A program made the position numbers and the translations under genes. Source: Flavobacteriaceae bacterium (lineage in GTDB: Bacteria; Bacteroidota; Bacteroidia; Flavobacteriales; Flavobacteriaceae). From it: DNA of 8,223 nucleotides. A model generated the notes under the pieces. The model was given only the letters and a program-made list of their open reading frames with translations. It was not told the DNA's origin and made no database searches. Below, in pieces: positions 1 to 6,366 of the stretch. Within the stretch, counting starts at the first letter, position 1, and every line of letters begins with the position of its first letter. Location: positions 12,350-20,572 of the forward strand of contig NZDM01000025.1 of assembly GCA_002690085.1 (NCBI GenBank), given 5' to 3'.

Positions 1-208
1 CAGGCGTTTCCAAATCATCAGAAATAGTCCAATTTTCTAAGGAAACATTTTGCGTTCCATAATTGTGAAGTTCAAACCAATCTGGGCTGTCTCCATCTTG
101 GTCAAAATAAACAGAGTTCGAGGAGACTGCCTCATTGATTCTTATAGATTGTGCATTTAATATAAATCCACTAAATAAAATAAAAAAGAATGATTTTAAT
201 TTGATCAT
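1..208 (-). CDS. Secreted lamin-tail-domain protein, N-terminal part (cut by left edge)
   Basis: This is the first 69 residues of a minus-strand gene starting with ATG at 208-206 and running off the window; it has no internal stop. Residues 1-20 form a signal peptide (basic MIKLK, hydrophobic FFFILFSGFIL, ending NAQ). Then comes IRINEAVSSNSVYFDQDGD, followed by a DWFELHN motif and a Trp-containing strand ending in SDD. That order (INE, then D-x-DGD-x-PDW-x-ELHN, then W-x-xSDD) is the hallmark of the lamin-tail domain (LTD) of secreted bacterial proteins. In Bacteroidota such domains often precede a CotH kinase-like domain or a type IX secretion tail, but neither can be seen here. It follows the FGE gene by 43 bp on the same strand, so it is probably co-transcribed. 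The LTD call is fairly sure; the overall function is unknown. Confidence 0.8.
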   Translation of the reverse strand, partial: MIKLKSFFFILFSGFILNAQSIRINEAVSSNSVYFDQDGDSPDWFELHNYGTQNVSLENWTISDDLETP

Positions 209-251
209 AATTGGTTAAAAAAAATTCAAATTATATATGTTGTAAAGATAT

Positions 252-1295
252 TTATTTATTTACAACTAAAACGGTCCTAAATCCCAAATGCTCTAAGGAG
301 GTGCTGGGATCTGTGGCCATTCTTGATGAAACCCTATAGCTTGCGCAATACGAATCATTGCATAAAAAAGAACCCCCTCTAATAACTTTTTCTTCAATAT
401 AAGGGTTGTTAGGGTTGTATGCATTGTCGGCACCTTTAGGGTTGTTTGTGATATCGTTTTTTGAACAAGCCTTGTAATAATTAATGTTGTACCAATCACT
501 GGTCCATTCCCATACGTTTCCAGAGATTTCGTACAATCCAAAATCATTAGGTGGAAAAGATTTAACGGGGGCACTTTTTTCAAAGCCGTCGGCCTGAGTA
601 TTTGTTACAGGAAATTCACCTTCCCAGCTGTTTACATAGCTAGAGAGTGAATTAGAAAGGTCTCCCCAGAAATAGATTTTATTGTGTTTGCCACCGCGTG
701 CAGCATATTCCCATTCAGCTTCTGTGGGTAAACGACGTCCTGCCCATTCACAATAGGAAATAGCATCTTCATGAGAAACATGTACAACCGGGTAATTTTC
801 TTTGCCTTTAATACTGCTGCCAGAGCCTTCAGGTTCTTTCCAATTTGCGCCAATACTCCAGCGCCACCATTGCGAAAAGTCATATAAATTTGGAACTGAT
901 TCTTTCGCTTTTTTAAATAATAAAGAGCCAGGTTTTAATAATGAATCATGTGGTTTAGGAGTTCCTACAGGAAGTTGTAATTTTATCAAATCCCAATCAA
1001 CTGGACGCTCGGCTGTAGTAACATATGCAGTCGCTTCAATAAATTTCGAAAATTGTGCATTGGTAACCTCTGTGGCATCCATATAAAAACCATCGACCTT
1101 AACGTTATGTTTTGGTTTTTCGTGGGGCAGTGCTTTGTAATCTTTTTCAGAAGCACCCATTTCAAACACACCTCCAGGTATCCAAACCATACCTTCAATG
1201 GCTGGTTTTACGTTTCTGCTTTTATTTTCATCTATGCAGCTGCAAAAGAGGAAACACAAAACAAAGGCTAATTTTAAACAAAATGGCTTAAACAT
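252..1295 (-). CDS. Formylglycine-generating enzyme (SUMF1/FGE-sulfatase family), probable lipoprotein
   Basis: A 347-residue protein that should oxidise the active-site Cys of S1 sulfatases to C-alpha-formylglycine, using O2 and copper. The N-terminus (residues 1-20, ending LFCSC) looks like a lipoprotein signal with Cys20 as lipidation site, although Phe at -3 is not ideal. The FGE-sulfatase domain spans about 33-345: GMVWIPGGVFEMG (35-47), the family motif DATEVTNAQF (73-82), PVVHVSHEDAISYCEWAGRR (169-188) followed by LPTEAEWEYAARGG (189-202), GNVWEWTSDWY (259-269) and RGGSFLCNDSYC (306-317). Cys312 and Cys317 have the same C-x4-C spacing as Cys336/Cys341 of human FGE, so this looks catalytically competent and not just a structural SUMF1-like protein. 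It is divergent from an operon with three sulfatases, which are its obvious substrates. An envelope location fits folding of exported sulfatases outside the cytoplasm. The ATG at 1295 is chosen because it gives a full signal sequence. It could also serve sulfatases encoded elsewhere. Confidence 0.93.
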   Translation of the reverse strand: MFKPFCLKLAFVLCFLFCSCIDENKSRNVKPAIEGMVWIPGGVFEMGASEKDYKALPHEKPKHNVKVDGFYMDATEVTNAQFSKFIEATAYVTTAERPVDWDLIKLQLPVGTPKPHDSLLKPGSLLFKKAKESVPNLYDFSQWWRWSIGANWKEPEGSGSSIKGKENYPVVHVSHEDAISYCEWAGRRLPTEAEWEYAARGGKHNKIYFWGDLSNSLSSYVNSWEGEFPVTNTQADGFEKSAPVKSFPPNDFGLYEISGNVWEWTSDWYNINYYKACSKNDITNNPKGADNAYNPNNPYIEEKVIRGGSFLCNDSYCASYRVSSRMATDPSTSLEHLGFRTVLVVNK

Positions 1296-1385
1296 TTATA
1301 TAATTAAAAATTATTTTTGAAATACAATATTAGCTTTTATCTTTCGCATTATCACTAAATTTTCTTTTTATAATATGTTTTGTAA

Positions 1386-1393
1386 CAAATTTA
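1386..1393 (-). promoter_or_regulatory. Possible Bacteroidota -7 element for the FGE gene
   Basis: Read on the minus strand this is TAAATTTG, an exact match to the Bacteroidota sigma-A -7 consensus TAnnTTTG. It would give an untranslated leader of roughly 85 nt before the FGE start at 1295. No convincing TTTG -33 element lies 17-23 bp upstream, and the region is very A+T-rich, so a chance match is possible. Confidence 0.3.
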
Positions 1394-1394
1394 A

Positions 1395-1410
1395 TATAAC
1401 ATATGTTCTA
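1395..1410. promoter_or_regulatory. Palindrome in the divergent promoter region, operator candidate
   Basis: TATAACATATGTTCTA contains the perfect 10-bp palindrome AACATATGTT (1398-1407), extended by TA/TA on both sides with a single mismatched pair. It lies between the two opposed -7-like elements (1386-1393 on minus, 1418-1425 on plus), so a dimeric regulator bound here would sit in the core of both divergent promoters. This is seen directly in the sequence; the operator role is inference. Confidence 0.35.
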
Positions 1411-1417
1411 AAAATAT

Positions 1418-1425
1418 TATTTTTG
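1418..1425 (+). promoter_or_regulatory. Possible Bacteroidota -7 element for the sulfatase/GH operon
   Basis: TATTTTTG matches the consensus TAnnTTTG exactly. Transcription would begin near 1432, leaving only about 15 nt before the proposed start of the sulfatase-GH10 gene near 1446. No good TTTG -33 box is seen at the usual distance, so confidence is low. If correct, the short leader would explain why no upstream ATG is available. Confidence 0.3.
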
Positions 1426-1445
1426 ATTTTCAACTAATTTCATAT

Positions 1446-4022
1446 ATTATCAATTACAGTAAATTATTTTTCGCTATTGTAGGCCTGTTTTCCCTGGCCG
1501 AAGCTCAAGAAATAAGTGCTCCGCCAAACATACTGTTTATAGCAGTTGATGATTTAAAACCCACCATTGGAGCCTATGGAGATACTATGGCTGAAACGCC
1601 CTACTTGGATTCACTTTCAAGTCGCTCAACTCTTTTTTTAAACAACCACACTCAACAAGCTATTTGTGGTCCTTCAAGAGCCAGTATTATGACAGGCAAG
1701 CGCCCAGATTACACCAAAGTTCGAGATTTAAAAACCAAGATGCGCGACATGGTTCCGGACATTGTCACCATCCCACAATATCTAAAAGACCATGGCTATT
1801 ACAGCGTTGGATTGGGTAAAATTTTTGATCCCCGATGTGTTGATGAATTCAGAGACAAACCCTCTTGGTCAGTTCCATTTGTTCCTGCGCATAAATTAGA
1901 TTATCCAGATGATTATGGACCACCAGCGATCGGATTTTATCAAAATCCTGAAATAAAGGAAAAGATTAGGATTTTAAGAAATGAAGCGAAATTTAAAGGA
2001 GAAAAAAATCTTGGGAAATATGTAAGGGACCGTTACAAGCCTCCATTTGCAATGAGCAACGCGCCTGATGCAGCCTACGTAGATGGTGCTTTAGCTGTTG
2101 AAGCAAATAAATTATTAGATGAATTTCAAACACAAACTTCACGGCCTTTTTTTCTCGCCGTTGGTTTCAAGCGCCCGCACTTGCCATTTACAGCGCCTAA
2201 AAAATATTGGGACCTTTATGATGCTTCAAAAATCGAAATTTCAAAGTATCAGCAAAACTCAGAAAACGGCCCCAACATTGCCTACCATAGCTCTGGAGAG
2301 CTGCGTTCATATATTACACCTGAAATTACTTATGAAATTTCTAAAAACAATCGGGTTATTCTGTCTGAGGATTTACAAAAAAATCTCATACACGGTTATT
2401 ATGCAAGTACGAGTTTTATCGATGCTCAAATAGGTAAAATTATGGTAAAATTAAAAGCCACCGGTCTGGATAAAAATACCATAATTGTAGTTTGGGGAGA
2501 CCATGGTTGGCACCTAGGAGACCACGGACTTTGGAATAAGCATTCTAATTTCGAACAGGCTACACGTTCTCCATTAATTATATATGATCCCAGAGTCGAA
2601 AAACCAATAAAAATTACATCGCCTACAGAATTTGTAGACCTCTTTCCAACATTATGTGATGCTTTAGGCTTAGAAATTCCAACTAATTTGGATGGGGTGA
2701 GCTTGTTTCCACTTGTCAAAGGCGAACAGTTATCCGTTAAACCTTTTGCTGTAAGTCAGTATAAAAACTCTAATAAAACTGGCTATAGCTTTCGAACCGA
2801 TCGCTACCGTTACACTGTCTGGATAGCAGATAAGAAGAGTACGGATCCCATTTTCCAAAGTGATATTTTTGCTGAAGAGCTTTACGATTATAAAATTGAC
2901 CCCTATGAAACTAAAAATCTTTCCGCTGAAGCTGATAGTTTCAGTTTAATGCGAAGGTTCAAAAAATTGGCCGCTAATTACTTTGATAAACAAAGTGAAA
3001 TACCACTGAAGAATTTCATTGAAAAACCCAAAAATAAGCTTAAGATTGGTGCAACGTTGAACCACTACGGATTGAATTCAAAAAAAGAAGAACTTTTTCT
3101 TAAAGATTTTAACTTTTTGACGCCCGCTAATGCTGCCAAGCAATCTCGTTTACATCCTAACCCAGGCGTTTGGCAGTGGGACCGAACCGAAGATTTTTTA
3201 GAATTCTCTAAAGAGAATCAGTTGACAGTTCGAATCCATGGTCCAATCAGTCCACAAGCTTCCAAATGGGCCAAAGAAGACCACAGAACGGCCAAAGAAT
3301 TAGAACGTGTAATGGTAGATTTCATGACTGCTTCTGCCAAACGCTACAACCAAGAGCCGAATGTAAAGTATATGGATGTTGTTAATGAAACTATTTTGCC
3401 TAACGGTGATTGGTTTGGCCCTAAGAAGGGAACAAATTTATGGGAGAATCCGTGGCTAAAAATGGGATTAGATAAAAATGGTTTCCCAAATTATATTGTC
3501 AAAGCTTTTGAAATCGCCACAGAGCACGCTCCAAATGTAAAATTAGTTTACAATCAAAATGCGGGCATGCAAAAGCCTATGTGGAATAAAGTGAAGGAAA
3601 CGATTCTTTACTTGCGTTCAAAAGGTTTACGCGTTGACGGAATCGGATGGCAAGGTCACCTAAAGCTTAGTAGGACAACAGGCCAATTTTTTGACAATAC
3701 AGACCAAGCCATGTTAGATTTATCAAAGCTTGTTGACTGGGCCCACGCTAATAATTTAGATTTTCACATTACCGAATTAGACTACAAAGTATCAAATTTG
3801 TCAAATCTTTCAAATGAACTTCAACTTCAAGCCGAACTTTATCAAAAAATCATAAATATTTTACAATCCAAAGTTGATTCTGGTGTGGTAACTCTAAATC
3901 TTTGGGATTTGGGACAACGCATTAAAAAACCTAATAGTTATTTCCAGTCAATTTACGATGCGAATTTTAATCCTACACCGGCCTATACAGTCATTAAAAA
4001 TGCGATAATTAACAATCAATAA
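1446..4022 (+). CDS. Secreted S1 sulfatase (iduronate-2-sulfatase-like, S1_7-type) fused to a GH10 xylanase-like domain
   Basis: Numbering assumes the ATT at 1446 as start (858 residues). Residues 1-21 (hydrophobic KLFFAIVGLFSLAEAQ) look like a signal peptide. The sulfatase module, about 25-515, has Asp35-Asp36 (FIAVDDLKP), Cys74 in the formylglycine motif CGPSR, Lys125, His245 (KRPHLPFTAP), Asp352-His353 (GDHGW) and Lys365. This is the iduronate-2-sulfatase layout. Position 128 is Asp (GKIFDP) where that family usually has His. The GH10 module, about 531-855, has TPANAAK near its start (the -2 subsite Asn and Lys), acid/base Glu648 (DVVNE), GIGWQGH, and nucleophile Glu777 (HITELD). The usual LVWH is replaced by PISPQ. 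The first in-frame ATG, at 1587, lies after the signal peptide and Asp pair, so it cannot be the real start; no ATG/GTG/TTG exists in frame between the stop at 1392 and 1587. The predicted role is desulfation plus endo-cleavage of a sulfated xylan-like chain. It is the first gene of the operon, 4 bp before the GH3 gene. Confidence 0.9.
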   Translation: MINYSKLFFAIVGLFSLAEAQEISAPPNILFIAVDDLKPTIGAYGDTMAETPYLDSLSSRSTLFLNNHTQQAICGPSRASIMTGKRPDYTKVRDLKTKMRDMVPDIVTIPQYLKDHGYYSVGLGKIFDPRCVDEFRDKPSWSVPFVPAHKLDYPDDYGPPAIGFYQNPEIKEKIRILRNEAKFKGEKNLGKYVRDRYKPPFAMSNAPDAAYVDGALAVEANKLLDEFQTQTSRPFFLAVGFKRPHLPFTAPKKYWDLYDASKIEISKYQQNSENGPNIAYHSSGELRSYITPEITYEISKNNRVILSEDLQKNLIHGYYASTSFIDAQIGKIMVKLKATGLDKNTIIVVWGDHGWHLGDHGLWNKHSNFEQATRSPLIIYDPRVEKPIKITSPTEFVDLFPTLCDALGLEIPTNLDGVSLFPLVKGEQLSVKPFAVSQYKNSNKTGYSFRTDRYRYTVWIADKKSTDPIFQSDIFAEELYDYKIDPYETKNLSAEADSFSLMRRFKKLAANYFDKQSEIPLKNFIEKPKNKLKIGATLNHYGLNSKKEELFLKDFNFLTPANAAKQSRLHPNPGVWQWDRTEDFLEFSKENQLTVRIHGPISPQASKWAKEDHRTAKELERVMVDFMTASAKRYNQEPNVKYMDVVNETILPNGDWFGPKKGTNLWENPWLKMGLDKNGFPNYIVKAFEIATEHAPNVKLVYNQNAGMQKPMWNKVKETILYLRSKGLRVDGIGWQGHLKLSRTTGQFFDNTDQAMLDLSKLVDWAHANNLDFHITELDYKVSNLSNLSNELQLQAELYQKIINILQSKVDSGVVTLNLWDLGQRIKKPNSYFQSIYDANFNPTPAYTVIKNAIINNQ

Positions 4023-4026
4023 TATC

Positions 4027-6366
4027 ATGCGTACACTAAAAATACAATTCATTATTTTATTGCTTAGTAATTTCTTTTTTGGAACCTCACAAAATGAAAC
4101 TCCAGAATACTTAAATCCCAATATTTCTGTAGAAAATCGTGTTAAAGACTTGATGGATAGAATGACTCTGGAAGAAAAGGTTTATCAAATGAACCAATTT
4201 GTAGGATTGGACCACATGAGGAAAGCAGAAAAAGATTTAACGGAAGAAGAATTGCATTCTAACGACGCCCAAGGTTTTTACAAGGGCTTGTTTAGCGATG
4301 ATGTTGCAGAAATGGCACGCCGTGGGGAGATAGGCTCTTTTTTACATGTTTTGACCGCTGAAGAATCCAATTTACTTCAAGAGCTTGCAGCAGAGTCAAG
4401 GTTGAAAATTCCACTGCTCATTGGAATTGATGCCATTCATGGCAATGCTTTGGTTTCAGGAACTACTGTTTACCCTTCTCCAATTACGCTGTCTTGTACT
4501 TGGGAGGATTCCTATCTTGAAACCATTGGTATGCAGACTGCAAAAGAAATGCGCGCCACTGGCTCCCAATGGACTTTCACTCCTAATATTGATGTCCTTA
4601 GAGATCCGCGTTGGGGTCGTGTGGGTGAAACTTTTGGTGAGGATCATTATTTGGTTGGTAACCTAGGTGCGGCCATGATTCGAGGATTTCAACAAAACGA
4701 TTTTACAGGTACCGAAAAAGTGATTGCATGTGCCAAACATATGATTGCTGGGGGAGAGCCTGTCAATGGCCTAAATGCAGCACCCATGGATGTGTCAATG
4801 CGGACCTTGAGAGAAGTACATTTAAAGCCATACAAAAAAGCCATTGATGCAGGTGTTTACTCCATTATGGCGGCTCACAATGAGCTGAACGGTATCCCCT
4901 GTCACATGAGTTCTTGGCTCATGACAGACCTGTTTCGAAAGCAATGGGGCTTTAAAGGGTTTTATGTTAGCGACTGGATGGATATTGAACGCATTGAAAC
5001 CTTACATCAAGTGGCTGGAAGCCTCAAAGAGGCTTCTTATTTGTCTGTGAATGCAGGGATGGACATGCATATGCATGGTGTAAAATTTCCTGAAGCCGTT
5101 GTCGCTTTGGTAGAGGAAGGGACCTTGCCTTTGAGCCGCGTAAACGAGGCTTGTAAAAAAATATTAACTGCTAAGTTCAAACTTGGATTGTTTGAAAACA
5201 GAACAGTTGATTTGAATGCTATTAAAGACAAAATTTTTACTGCTGAGCACCAACAAGTTGCCCTTGAAACGGCCCAAAAAGGAATTGTTTTATTAAAAAA
5301 TAAAGGGCTTCTACCACTTGAAAAAACAACGTCTAAAAAACGTATTTTGGTCACTGGTCCCAATGCAAATAATCAAACCATATTGGGAGACTGGCATTCA
5401 GCACAGCCCGAAGAAAACGTGATCACAATTTTTGAGGGTCTTAAACAAGTTGGTAATCAAAATGGTTATGAAGTAGAATTTTTTGATTCAGGAGAAAACA
5501 TTCGAAAAATAAAGGACAAGGCCATTGTAAGGGCTGCTCAAAAGGCCAAGGATTTCGATTATACCATTGTGGTTGTTGGAGATAATTCTATGCGTTACCG
5601 CTGGAAAGACAAAACCGCAGGGGAAAACATGGGGCGTGCAGCCTTGGATTTGCCTGGAAAACAATTGGCCTTAGTAAAAGCCATAAAAGCGACTGGAACT
5701 ACAGTTATAATTGTGTTGGTTAATGGACGTCCAATTTCTGAACCTTGGTTACAAGATCAAATCCCAGCTATTATAGAAGCTTGGGAACCTGGTTCTCTTG
5801 GGGGACAAGCGGTCGCAGAAATTATTTTTGGAGATGTAAACCCAAGTGGTAAGTTAACCCTTACTGTGGCACGTGACGTCGGCCAATTACGAATGATTTA
5901 CAACCATAAACCCTCGGCCTATTTTCACAAATATGCGTTAACAAAAGCAACACCACTATATCCTTTTGGATACGGATTGAGCTATACCGATTTTGAGTAT
6001 TCAAAACCAACATTATCGACACCGATTTTAAATTCAAATGAAACAGTTTCGGTTTCGGTTTCTGTTACAAATACAGGCAGTTATGATGGAGATGAGGTGG
6101 TACAAATGTATATAAGAGACCAAATCAGCAGCGCGACACGCCCTGTTAAAGAGTTGAAAGGTTACCAGCGCATATTTTTGAAGAAAGGGGAAACAAAACA
6201 AGTCTCCTTTGATATTGATAAATCCACTTTAGCATTTTATGATATTGATATGAATTATTGTGTCGAGCCTGGAGATTTTTCAATCATGGTTGGCAGTTCT
6301 TCGGATAAAAAAGATCTCAAAACAACGATTTTAACAGTCAATAAACGCATGGATGTTAATGAATAA
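4027..6366 (+). CDS. Secreted GH3 exo-glycosidase (beta-glucosidase/beta-xylosidase type)
   Basis: A 779-residue protein of normal length for BglX-type GH3 enzymes, which release terminal beta-linked sugars by a retaining mechanism. Residues 1-22 form a signal peptide (ending FFFGTSQ). The GH3 N-terminal barrel (about 30-375) shows MTLEEKVYQMNQ, GIDAIHGN, DPRWGR (193-198), Lys237-His238 and nucleophile Asp316 in GFYVSDW. The GH3 C-terminal domain begins near 418 (GIVLLKNKGLLPLE); Glu533 in TAGENMGR, before LDLPG, is the likely acid/base. A fibronectin type III-like domain ends the protein (about 655-770: PFGYGLSY, then VTNTGSYDGDEVVQMY and ELKGYQR). The usual KHFAGYG is KHMIAGGEP here. Substrate cannot be read from sequence; next to a GH10 module, xylosidase activity is plausible. 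The gene starts 4 bp after the fusion gene stop, and its last codons overlap the next gene, so the three are likely translated from one mRNA. Confidence 0.95.
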   Translation: MRTLKIQFIILLLSNFFFGTSQNETPEYLNPNISVENRVKDLMDRMTLEEKVYQMNQFVGLDHMRKAEKDLTEEELHSNDAQGFYKGLFSDDVAEMARRGEIGSFLHVLTAEESNLLQELAAESRLKIPLLIGIDAIHGNALVSGTTVYPSPITLSCTWEDSYLETIGMQTAKEMRATGSQWTFTPNIDVLRDPRWGRVGETFGEDHYLVGNLGAAMIRGFQQNDFTGTEKVIACAKHMIAGGEPVNGLNAAPMDVSMRTLREVHLKPYKKAIDAGVYSIMAAHNELNGIPCHMSSWLMTDLFRKQWGFKGFYVSDWMDIERIETLHQVAGSLKEASYLSVNAGMDMHMHGVKFPEAVVALVEEGTLPLSRVNEACKKILTAKFKLGLFENRTVDLNAIKDKIFTAEHQQVALETAQKGIVLLKNKGLLPLEKTTSKKRILVTGPNANNQTILGDWHSAQPEENVITIFEGLKQVGNQNGYEVEFFDSGENIRKIKDKAIVRAAQKAKDFDYTIVVVGDNSMRYRWKDKTAGENMGRAALDLPGKQLALVKAIKATGTTVIIVLVNGRPISEPWLQDQIPAIIEAWEPGSLGGQAVAEIIFGDVNPSGKLTLTVARDVGQLRMIYNHKPSAYFHKYALTKATPLYPFGYGLSYTDFEYSKPTLSTPILNSNETVSVSVSVTNTGSYDGDEVVQMYIRDQISSATRPVKELKGYQRIFLKKGETKQVSFDIDKSTLAFYDIDMNYCVEPGDFSIMVGSSSDKKDLKTTILTVNKRMDVNE

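Noticed and set aside
209..251. Possible separate promoter for the lamin-tail gene
   Set aside because: The closest element reads TAATTTG on the minus strand, one base short of TAnnTTTG, and the gap is only 43 bp, so read-through from FGE is simpler.
293..1271. Overlapping open frames on both strands inside the FGE gene
   Set aside because: They have no family motifs or leaders and lie fully inside a well-supported gene; the same applies to small frames inside the plus-strand operon.
252..1295. A non-catalytic SUMF1-like protein (for example a gliding or lectin-type homologue)
   Set aside because: Both catalytic cysteines (312 and 317) are present with the correct spacing, and three sulfatases lie next door.
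1403..1411. Upstream ATG at 1403 as a start joined by a frameshift
   Set aside because: It is in another frame and reaches TAA after two codons (ATG TTC TAA), so it cannot supply the missing start.
1587..1589. ATG at 1587 as the start of the sulfatase-GH10 gene
   Set aside because: It would remove the signal peptide and the conserved FIAVDDLKP segment with two metal-binding Asp residues, all of which are encoded in frame just upstream.
6045..6068. Triple GTTTCG/T microrepeat in the GH3 gene
   Set aside because: It encodes an alternating Val-Ser strand of the fibronectin type III-like domain and needs no other explanation.
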